From Bin5 sp034428435 (GTDB lineage: Bacteria > Chloroflexota > Anaerolineae > Caldilineales > Caldilineaceae), in NCBI GenBank assembly GCA_034428435.1, contig DAOUHY010000180.1, forward strand, positions 1 to 19,566: a stretch of DNA of 19,566 nucleotides. Direction: 5' to 3'. A program made the translations under genes and the position numbers. Positions 1 through 6,620 of the stretch are shown here, piece after piece. Numbering within the stretch: position 1 is the stretch's first letter; each line of letters opens with the position of its first letter. The notes under the pieces were generated by a model. That model was not told where the DNA came from, did no database searches, and saw only the letters and a program-made list of their open reading frames with translations.

Positions 1-79
1 GGCGAAATTCTTTCGACTGGGCACCCGTTACGAATATCGACACCAGGTCGGCGAGGCATGTTGTAGGAGAGGGGGCGTT

Positions 80-121
80 GCGGGGGCGGAGCCCCCGCAC
101 AAGGGAGGGCCGAATAGGCCC
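80..121. repeat. Pair of GC-rich hairpins (REP-like or terminator-like)
   Basis: Two perfect inverted repeats sit next to each other. GCGGGGGC pairs with GCCCCCGC around a GGA loop at 80-98 (8-bp stem). GGGCC pairs with GGCCC around GAATA at 107-121 (5-bp stem). They lie about 160 bases downstream of a minus-strand gene. Possible roles are a REP-type dispersed palindrome, an RNA 3'-end stabiliser or a terminator. The lack of a T tract argues against a standard Rho-independent terminator. Confidence 0.5.
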
Positions 122-135
122 GACCGCCCAAAAGC

Positions 136-166
136 GAGGAGAGAGTGAAGAGGAGTGAGGAGTGAA
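136..166. repeat. Purine-rich GA microsatellite-like tract
   Basis: A 31-base all-purine-plus-T stretch is built from GAGGAG, GAGAG, GAGTGA and GAAGAG words. It resembles the GA-rich tract inside the panE-like gene at about 6068-6115. It is non-coding here and no function is evident. Confidence 0.5.
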
Positions 167-279
167 CGCCGCCGTTTGGCCTGGAGAGATTAGATCGTGA
201 ACTGACCGGGGGTAGACGTTACCTAAGTTTTGCGAGAGTGTACCCCCCGTCTTGGGATGCACCCAGATGAGGCGGGCCA

Positions 280-2988
280 TTACTCGCTGGTGCCGTTTGG
301 CATTGCAAGCAGGGCCAACGCCACGAAGTTCCATGCTGCCAACTCGGGCAGGGCGGCGAATGCGTCCACTTGGGCGTGCGCCAAGGCGGCTCCAAGGGCT
401 GCCAGGAGGCCGATCCGGTACCATGACTGTGGCCCGCGCAGTGGCCGTCTCAAGACGGAAACCAGCCAGAAAAGCAGGGCGCTGAGCCACAACAGCCCGG
501 CAACGCCCCATCCGATTGCGTATTCCAGCCAGACGGAGTGTGGATGCAGGAGGTTGGGATCTGCTGCTGGTGAGGGCTGGAGGAAGGCCGGAAAGTTCCA
601 GTAGAATCCGCCCGGGCCTACGCCGAATAGGGGGTACTGTCTCCAGAGCGATAAGGCGTCTCTCCAGATAGCGAAGCGCGAGCGCAGGGTATCGAGGTTC
701 AGCAGGCGCTCGCCATATAGCTGGATGATCTCCAGACCAACGACCAACACCAGGCCAACCACCAAAGTCAACAGGACTGCCGATCGCTTGCCCATGCGGA
801 ATCGTTCATGCCGGGCCGCGGCCACGGCGAAGACGAGAGCGGCGGCCGGCAGGCCGAGGAGGAGGGCGCCGCGGCTGGCTGTCAGGAGCAGTGCCGAGGC
901 CACGAGGAGGCAGCAAGCGGTCAGCGCGGGACGTAGGCGGCCGGCGGTTGCCAGAAGACCGATGCCGACAGGGAGTGTGCGTAATAGATATAGGGCCGTC
1001 TGATTGGGAGAAAAGGAGATTCCCATCAGGCGCCGCACTCCGTCGACTGAGACGCCTCCGCCGATCAGCCAGTCGATTCCTCCGACGCCCGCGGCGAGCG
1101 CGCCGCCGGCGAAGAGAGCGGTGAGGACGGCCTGCTGCTGACGCGGCCGAGCGGCCAACAGCCTTATGCCGGTGAAAAGCAGGGCCGGAACCGCTACAAA
1201 CTCCCAGAGCCCGACAGTATAACCTGGCCAGTGCCAGACGTTGCGGGCGGCCAGGAGGCTGATCACGACCCAGGCCGCGACGAGGAAATTGGCGTACAGC
1301 GCCAATCGAACGGCCGAATTTGAACGCCGAACCGTGCAGATAGCTTTGAGAGTAGAATTGAGGCACCAGAGTTTGGCGTGGATGGCGCGCTGCGCAAGGG
1401 CGGGAAGTGTGGCCAGCAGCGCGGCTTGGGCCGGCGGGACAGCCCAGACGACGCCAACGAGCCGCATCTCCTTATGCTGAAAGTGAAATGGCAGGGCGGC
1501 GGCCGCGATCATCAGTCCAACGAATGGCTCGGCGGCGATGAGGAATGCAGCGGAAAGCCAGCAGAGGATGATAAGCGGCGGCCAGACAGCCTGATAGTAG
1601 ATGGTGAGCAGAAGGGCCCAGACTGCGAACTTGCCGGGCAGCGGCCATGTGCGGTAGGCGGTCTGCCAGTGGCGCAGGGGCAGGGTGCGGGACTTGAGAA
1701 GGGCCCACCAGAGTAGGAATCCGCCGGCCAGCAGCAGTAGAGCGAAACGCAGATATGGCAGGTCCGTTGTTGCGGACGGTTCGATATCATTTGCGGCCTG
1801 TGCAGCGTCAGTAAACACGGACAGCAGCGCGTGCTCGTTCCCATCGGCGGATACGAGAGAGAAGCCCCACATTGGATCGGAGAGGGGTGCGTCCGGTCGG
1901 TACACCGGCCAGCCCATGGCTGCCAGCCACGGCCAGGTCGCGCGCGCATAGCGAATTGCCTGCTCTGTAAAGCGCAACTGATTTGCCGTTGAGACGGTCT
2001 TGTAAGGATCTTGCACTCGCCGATTCCACCCGAAACGGACAGCCCAGATAGGAGTCTGTGCGTCGCCGGCGGCGACCATGACGCGGCGGACCCACAAGGC
2101 GCGACGGAAGTTGAGGGCGTCGACACGGCTGCGGGGATCTTCGGGCGCGGTTCCGAAGCCGAAGGGCTGCACGAGAACGGCGTCGAAGTAGGGCGCGGCG
2201 CCGGCGGCGTAGAGCCGCTGGAGGAAGAAGCCTTCGTCGACGGCGGTGTGGCCGCGGTCCTGGGTAGGCGCAAGCGCTGCGGCCAGAATGACCGCGTCGG
2301 GGTCGGCGTCGCGGACAGCAACGGCCGCCGCGCGCAGAAGGCGGGCGTAGCCGACCGGATCTATCAGACGGTTTCCCCAGTGGGGTGCGATGTTGGGCTC
2401 GTCCCATATTTGATAGAAGCGGACCGTGTCACGGTAGCGGAGGGCGAATGCGGCGGCAAAGCGGGCGAAAGTTTCCGGCGCGGCGGGGGGCGCCAGTCGC
2501 CAAGGCAAGTTGTTTTCCGAGGACCCTGATGAGGGTCGGTCAACACTGTCTCTTGCCCAGGAAGGGCTGCCGTCCAGTACGATGACAGGTACCAGGCCGG
2601 CGGCTGCGATTTCGGTCAGAACCTGGTCGGTCCAGGTCCAGTGGAACTCGCCTGGCTGCGGTTCGATGAGGCTCCAGTCGATGCGCTGGCGGACCCAGCC
2701 GAAACCGGCTTCGTGAAGACGATTCAGCGCTTGCAGCCGATCCTGCGGGGTATTGTATTGCTCGAGCGCGACGGTTACACCGAGAAAGGGTATCTGGCTG
2801 GCTGGGGAGGATAGGGAGCGGGGCTCTGACATTGCCTGCAGGCTGCCGGGATCATGCTTCCGAAGGTCCCGAAATGTCAGGGCGATCTCTACACCGAGGT
2901 AGCAGAGAATCGCGTAGAGAAGGGCGAGATGAAGCAGTCGAATGGTGGTCTGCGCCACGGCATCAGATCTTAGGAACGATCCAGGCAA
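280..2988 (-). CDS. Membrane protein fusing a GH-like (beta/alpha) barrel to an O-antigen ligase/polymerase (Wzy/WaaL) domain
   Basis: The protein is 902 residues if it starts at the TTG at 2988. A GTG at 2958, inside the same frame, is an alternative start that removes the overlap with the upstream CHAT gene. Residues ~16-38 form a membrane anchor. Residues ~65-395 resemble a clan-A glycoside hydrolase (GH39/GH5-like). The strand-4 motif IWDEPN places the acid/base Glu at 197. The strand-7 motif reads WAVRFGW, where active relatives have Glu, so the nucleophile position (318) is Arg. Residues ~412-893 are multi-pass membrane with Wzy_C-type features: SRGALLLG near 705, FGVGPGGF near 788 and HPHSVWLE near 815-822. 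Such ligases polymerise or transfer lipid-linked glycans at the outer face of the membrane. The fusion suggests a glycan-binding or vestigial hydrolase module beside the ligase, which is inference. Ligase-domain assignment is firm; substrate is unknown. Confidence 0.8.
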   Translation of the reverse strand: MPGSFLRSDAVAQTTIRLLHLALLYAILCYLGVEIALTFRDLRKHDPGSLQAMSEPRSLSSPASQIPFLGVTVALEQYNTPQDRLQALNRLHEAGFGWVRQRIDWSLIEPQPGEFHWTWTDQVLTEIAAAGLVPVIVLDGSPSWARDSVDRPSSGSSENNLPWRLAPPAAPETFARFAAAFALRYRDTVRFYQIWDEPNIAPHWGNRLIDPVGYARLLRAAAVAVRDADPDAVILAAALAPTQDRGHTAVDEGFFLQRLYAAGAAPYFDAVLVQPFGFGTAPEDPRSRVDALNFRRALWVRRVMVAAGDAQTPIWAVRFGWNRRVQDPYKTVSTANQLRFTEQAIRYARATWPWLAAMGWPVYRPDAPLSDPMWGFSLVSADGNEHALLSVFTDAAQAANDIEPSATTDLPYLRFALLLLAGGFLLWWALLKSRTLPLRHWQTAYRTWPLPGKFAVWALLLTIYYQAVWPPLIILCWLSAAFLIAAEPFVGLMIAAAALPFHFQHKEMRLVGVVWAVPPAQAALLATLPALAQRAIHAKLWCLNSTLKAICTVRRSNSAVRLALYANFLVAAWVVISLLAARNVWHWPGYTVGLWEFVAVPALLFTGIRLLAARPRQQQAVLTALFAGGALAAGVGGIDWLIGGGVSVDGVRRLMGISFSPNQTALYLLRTLPVGIGLLATAGRLRPALTACCLLVASALLLTASRGALLLGLPAAALVFAVAAARHERFRMGKRSAVLLTLVVGLVLVVGLEIIQLYGERLLNLDTLRSRFAIWRDALSLWRQYPLFGVGPGGFYWNFPAFLQPSPAADPNLLHPHSVWLEYAIGWGVAGLLWLSALLFWLVSVLRRPLRGPQSWYRIGLLAALGAALAHAQVDAFAALPELAAWNFVALALLAMPNGTSE

Positions 2989-4415
2989 TGGTCAAGAATA
3001 TTCTGGATGTGGCGCCTCTCTTCCTCGAAAGTAGAGAGGCGCATTTGTATAGACCTGATGTCGATGTCCCGGCCCTGATCCCGCTCCTCTACCGCCTGCT
3101 GTAGTATCCTCAGAAGCAGACCGACGATGCGACGGCGACGTTGGTATTCGAAGGGCAGATGGGGATCGGAGATCGTTTCGGGCAGGGAGCGGTACCACGC
3201 CTCTTTTTCCGCCAGTTTGAATTCGAGCCGCAGAGAGGAAGCCCCCATCTGCGTACGCGTGTAGATGGAGCGTTGGGAAGTGGACGGTTCGGTCTGCTGC
3301 GCGTCGTCGAAGGGGAGAATGCGGCCGTCTTCGGAATTGAGCCAGAGGATAGGCGTTGCGTAATCGACGCGGTTTGGATCGTTGATGTATAGATTATTGC
3401 GGGCGATGCTGACAGCGGCGTCGATGTGGCCGCGGCCCTGGCCCGCGACAAGCGCTTCGTAGACGCCGGCGGCGAAGTACACAGCGGAGCGATCCAGGAT
3501 CTCGTAGCGCATGGCGATGACGGCAGGCAGGCCGCTCTGGAGCAACTGGTGGGCGATACCGGCAAAGGGTCGTGAACTTTCGACACTACCCGCCAGGCAG
3601 GCGTTGAGAAAGACAAGCTTCACCGATTCTGCCTGCTGCAACACCGTGCGCAGTGCGGCGGAGGACACGAGGGTTGGGGCGTCACCGTCCCAAAGGAGGA
3701 GGCCGTCCTCATTGCCGTGGCCGACAAAGTGCAGTATGTCGGGCCGGGTTGTCACGAGCCGTTCCCGGATCTGCTGGATGGTAACGCGGCCGTCCAGATG
3801 GTCCAGCGCCACGCGGGCAGAGGGAAGCTTTTCGATTGCGGAACGGATCTGTTCGCTCTCAGTGCGTGCGGCCAGTTGATGGCCCGCTTCATCTTGGTGG
3901 GGCCAAAACTGTTCGGGGAAGCCCGTCATTCCTGAGTCGACCGTCACCAACAGAACTTTGAGAGGCAGCGCCGCCTCCAGCGCCCTGGGGCGGGCAACAT
4001 AGCTGACGAGATTCCGGGTGCGAACGAGTGATAGATTGGGGTCGGCCGCGAAGGACTGATTGCGGAGGGGATCATGGAGCGTCTCCCAGGGCAAGGCCGC
4101 GACGGCAGGGGGATGCAGGATAAGGCGCAGCCGGAGCCGGCCGCCGCCATCCAGGTCGGCGCGGGCCTGGGCCCAGAGGTCTCGCACTTGATCGCGGAAC
4201 AGTTCGGAAAAGAGCCTGCTGCCGATTTCGGCCAGTAGCTCTTCCCCTTGTGTCTGAACCGGGTCTCCCAGCCGGTCCAGGAACGCCACCCAGACGAGCT
4301 GGAAGGCATCCTGAGCGAAGGTGGATGCGCCACTCAGCCCGCGATAGGACGCCAGAACGGCAAAGGGGGCATCGTCGCCGCTTATGGTGATATCGAAATT
4401 CGTGTACTCGCTCAA
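2970..4415 (-). CDS. CHAT-domain (caspase-like) cysteine protease family protein
   Basis: The protein is 481 residues from a TTG at 4415, with GGAG just upstream. The C-terminal half of the first 370 residues is a CHAT domain. The motif DILHFVGHG gives catalytic His233, and VFLNACLAGS gives catalytic Cys273, the expected His/Cys dyad. The conserved LPWETLHDP block lies near residue 108, and the domain ends around PILWLNSEDG (355-364). Residues ~385-475 are charged and helical (EFKLAEKEAWYR, VEERDQGRD, EEERRHIQ) and look like a coiled-coil or partner-binding tail. No TPR repeats, transmembrane segment or signal peptide is seen. CHAT proteins are proteases, often activated by partner domains in conflict or cell-death systems, but no effector or sensor gene is recognisable here. 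Its stop overlaps the start of the downstream GH/O-antigen ligase gene if that gene uses its TTG start, so the pair is probably co-transcribed. Confidence 0.85.
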   Translation of the reverse strand: MSEYTNFDITISGDDAPFAVLASYRGLSGASTFAQDAFQLVWVAFLDRLGDPVQTQGEELLAEIGSRLFSELFRDQVRDLWAQARADLDGGGRLRLRLILHPPAVAALPWETLHDPLRNQSFAADPNLSLVRTRNLVSYVARPRALEAALPLKVLLVTVDSGMTGFPEQFWPHQDEAGHQLAARTESEQIRSAIEKLPSARVALDHLDGRVTIQQIRERLVTTRPDILHFVGHGNEDGLLLWDGDAPTLVSSAALRTVLQQAESVKLVFLNACLAGSVESSRPFAGIAHQLLQSGLPAVIAMRYEILDRSAVYFAAGVYEALVAGQGRGHIDAAVSIARNNLYINDPNRVDYATPILWLNSEDGRILPFDDAQQTEPSTSQRSIYTRTQMGASSLRLEFKLAEKEAWYRSLPETISDPHLPFEYQRRRRIVGLLLRILQQAVEERDQGRDIDIRSIQMRLSTFEEERRHIQNILDHCLDRS

Positions 4416-4420
4416 CTCCG

Positions 4421-4480
4421 GTTTCCAGTTGTTCCTTTTTGTTTTATAGTATCATCATCCTTCTCCTCAGGAAACTGGAA
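4421..4480. promoter_or_regulatory. Divergent intergenic region with long-spaced inverted repeat
   Basis: The short gap between the CHAT gene (minus) and the DUF5656-like gene (plus) holds an inverted repeat. TTCCAGTT at 4423-4430 matches AACTGGAA at 4473-4480, and GTTTCC at 4421-4426 matches GGAAAC at 4470-4475. The AT-rich bases between the arms are where divergent promoters would lie. The right arm runs into a degenerate series of ACTGG/ATTGG words that continues to about 4506. This could be an operator or merely a low-complexity spacer. I cannot name a regulator. Confidence 0.3.
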
Positions 4481-4488
4481 GTGGAAAA

Positions 4489-5466
4489 TTGGGTACTGAG
4501 AACTGGTATTCGCCGTTCGGGGCCGGAGGCCAACAGGGTGCGGGTCAACCCGCAGGCGGGAGTGCGTCCTCTGCAGCGACGGGGATGGAAAGCTCTACGA
4601 CAACGGTGAAGGTGTACGGCCCGAACCGACGCTTTGTGCAGCGCGTGAGCGTGCTGGCCTGGACGGTGGCGGCCACGGTCGCGATCAGCTTGTTTCTGCG
4701 GCTGCCGACGGTCGTGTTCACGCTGAACGCGCTGGGTTCGCCGATGTCGATCCGAATCAGCGAGACGACTGTCATCGCGGTCTTTATCGCGCTGCTCACG
4801 GCCAGCGGGACGGAACGGGCAATCCGCACGCATCCCCTTTACTCCGGGGACCCACTGGGCGGCGAACCTGAAAGCGGCGGGCACACCTGGCTCTTTTGGG
4901 GACTGCCTGCCGCCGTCTCCATATTGGCGGTACTGCTGGCGCCTGAGGCTAGGACGCCGCTTTTTCAGGCCGGAGCTGCGCTGCTCAGCGGCGGGTTGAT
5001 CGCCATCATTCTGTTTAACCTGTACGCTTCCGTGGACCAGGAATCGGCGGGTTACCGACAGGCTCGGATCCTGCTCAACGTGCTGTCCTATACCGCGGCG
5101 CTGGCGCTTTTTCTACTGGTATACCAGACCAGAACGCGCAGCCTGCTTTCGGGGACACTGATTGCGGCGACATCGGCGCTGCTGGCTGTTGAGCTGCTGC
5201 GGGACATCATGCCCAGAGTGAATGTCGTGCTCATGTATGCGGCGCTGGTTGCGGTTGTACTGGGCGAGGCGGCGTGGGCGTTGAATTACTGGCCGCTATC
5301 GGGAGCAAGCGGCGGGCTCGTGCTGTTGTTGATTTTCTATTTGTTCGTGGGGCTGGCCCGCCACGCGCTGCATGAGGGCCATCTGAGCCGCAGGCTTGTG
5401 CTGGAGTATTCGGCGTTTGCGGTGCTGGCGCTTGTACTGATCGTGCTGATCGGACCAGGACTCTAG
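4489..5466 (+). CDS. Multi-pass membrane protein, probable DUF5656 family
   Basis: The protein is 325 residues from a TTG at 4489, or 293 from the ATG at 4585. The latter is preceded by GACGGGG, and the extra N-terminus is a glycine/alanine/serine-rich stretch, so the later start is plausible. About eight or nine hydrophobic helices are visible, near 56-73, 92-105, 136-152, 160-180, 193-211, 217-235, 246-265, 272-290 and 304-322. The block YRQARILLNVLSYTAALALF followed by LVYQTRTRSLLSG (about 189-222) resembles the DUF5656 proteins I associate with Chloroflexota. That match is from memory. No catalytic motif or transport signature is evident and the function is unknown. It is transcribed divergently from the CHAT gene. 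Confidence 0.75.
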   Translation: MGTENWYSPFGAGGQQGAGQPAGGSASSAATGMESSTTTVKVYGPNRRFVQRVSVLAWTVAATVAISLFLRLPTVVFTLNALGSPMSIRISETTVIAVFIALLTASGTERAIRTHPLYSGDPLGGEPESGGHTWLFWGLPAAVSILAVLLAPEARTPLFQAGAALLSGGLIAIILFNLYASVDQESAGYRQARILLNVLSYTAALALFLLVYQTRTRSLLSGTLIAATSALLAVELLRDIMPRVNVVLMYAALVAVVLGEAAWALNYWPLSGASGGLVLLLIFYLFVGLARHALHEGHLSRRLVLEYSAFAVLALVLIVLIGPGL

Positions 5467-5490
5467 CCTCCGAATCCTTCGACCATGCCT

Positions 5491-5507
5491 GGAACTGCCA
5501 TAGTTCC
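5491..5507. terminator. Weak hairpin between convergent genes
   Basis: GGAACT pairs with AGTTCC around a GCCAT loop. It sits in the 59-base gap between the 3' ends of the plus-strand membrane gene and the minus-strand panE-like gene. A second dyad, GTGGAC/GTCCAC at 5521-5540, overlaps the panE stop. Position between convergent genes suggests a bidirectional terminator. Neither hairpin has a T tract, so the call is tentative. Confidence 0.25.
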
Positions 5508-5525
5508 GGCGCGAATTGCCGTGGA

Positions 5526-6617
5526 CTAAGGATTGTCCACTTCACCAGTTGCAGCAGCAAGTCTTTCGAAGTTACCCCTCCAACCAGCTCTCAACTGCGG
5601 CTCGGCGGCAAGTTTCTGAACAGTTTGGGTCAGCAAACGGTTGACCGGCGTTTGGATGCCGACTTCCACGCCCTTGCGCACGACGGCGCCGTTGTACCAG
5701 CCGACTTCACTCCCCCTCTTACCTGACTCCAGATCGAGGAAAAGGCTAGGCATCTTGCCTCCCCTGGCTCCGCCGACGACCCTGTGCAGGGCAGGCCGAA
5801 GGAGCGGGCGCGGACCGAAACGCAACAGGGGAGCAAGAGTTCGGAGTGGGTATTTCTCGACATTGAGAGGATTGATGCCGGCGGCGGCCATCACGCGCAG
5901 GGCCTCGCGCAGGGCGTCGATCTCCAGGTCGGCGATGCGGGGGTGAGCGAAGGTGACGCCGGGCGGCTCGGAGAGGATGGCGCTGGTGGCGTTGCCGAGC
6001 ATGTTCATGAGCAGCTTCGACCATTTCATGCTGTGGGCATCGTTGTACACTTTGGCGGGAAGGCCGGCGGAGGAGAAGCTCGAGGAGAGAGGAGGGAGGA
6101 GAGAGGAGAGAGAGTTGCTTCTCGGGCCCTCGCTGTCTTCGTGGAAGTCTGCGAGGCCGACGGCAAAGGTGGGCTTTGTAACCTGGACGACGCCAGGCTC
6201 TTTCACTTCGACGGGTGCCGTGATGGTTCCGGCGAGGACCCGCTGGGTGCCAAAACGGGCGGCGATCTGTTCTTCGTTGCCGACCCCGTTCTGCAGGCTG
6301 AGGAAGGCTGGGGGAAGCAGTGCTTCTGCCGGGGCCAGTTCGTCCAGAACGGTTTCCGTGTCGTAGCTCTTGACGGCGAGGATGGCGAGGTCATAGGAGC
6401 CGGGAAAGGCCTCGCGTAGGGAAGAAACCGCGCTGATCGATGGGATCCTGTCCACTGCGCCGTCAGCCGCGTGCAGCTCAAGACCGCGCGATTGCAGGGC
6501 TGCGGTTGTGCCGATGCGACCGACCAATTTCACGGCGTGCCCGGCCGAGGCAAGCTTGCCCCCGATAAAACAACCGATGGCCCCGGCCCCGATTATGAGG
6601 ATGCGAAGGGAGTCCAT
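5526..6617 (-). CDS. panE: 2-dehydropantoate 2-reductase (ketopantoate reductase) family protein
   Basis: The protein is 363 residues from an ATG at 6617. The family reduces 2-dehydropantoate to pantoate with NADPH in pantothenate/CoA synthesis. The N-terminal Rossmann motif is IIGAGAIGCFIGG (GxGxxG at 10-15), and LSLQNGVGNEE lies near 107-116. The C-terminal helical domain has MKWSKLLMN with the likely catalytic Lys201 and Asn205, and ESGKRGSEVGWYNG (297-310) carrying the substrate-loop Glu304. It is about 60 residues longer than E. coli PanE. Part of the excess is a Ser/Leu/Pro stretch at ~162-184, encoded by a GA-rich microsatellite-like tract. It is last in the glycerol operon, 3 bases after glpC. 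Linkage to glycerol genes rather than pan genes leaves room for another 2-oxoacid substrate. Family assignment is firm; substrate is not. Confidence 0.85.
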   Translation of the reverse strand: MDSLRILIIGAGAIGCFIGGKLASAGHAVKLVGRIGTTAALQSRGLELHAADGAVDRIPSISAVSSLREAFPGSYDLAILAVKSYDTETVLDELAPAEALLPPAFLSLQNGVGNEEQIAARFGTQRVLAGTITAPVEVKEPGVVQVTKPTFAVGLADFHEDSEGPRSNSLSSLLPPLSSSFSSAGLPAKVYNDAHSMKWSKLLMNMLGNATSAILSEPPGVTFAHPRIADLEIDALREALRVMAAAGINPLNVEKYPLRTLAPLLRFGPRPLLRPALHRVVGGARGGKMPSLFLDLESGKRGSEVGWYNGAVVRKGVEVGIQTPVNRLLTQTVQKLAAEPQLRAGWRGNFERLAAATGEVDNP

Positions 6618-6620
6618 GGC

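Larger units (their letters stand above)
1..279. other. Gene-free flank downstream of the O-antigen ligase fusion gene
   Basis: No convincing coding region is visible here. The stretch follows the stop codon (TAA, minus strand) of the GH/O-antigen ligase gene. It holds two adjacent hairpins (80-98 and 107-121) and a purine-rich GA tract (136-166). No T-run follows the hairpins on either strand, so a classical intrinsic terminator is not evident. Whether a gene begins left of position 1 cannot be judged. Confidence 0.6.

Noticed and set aside
1512..2321. 269-codon minus-strand frame within the GH-like region
   Set aside because: It is out of frame with the conserved GH motifs and has a Ser/Pro/Arg-rich shadow composition. 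It is not a frameshifted part of the gene because the 902-codon frame is continuous.
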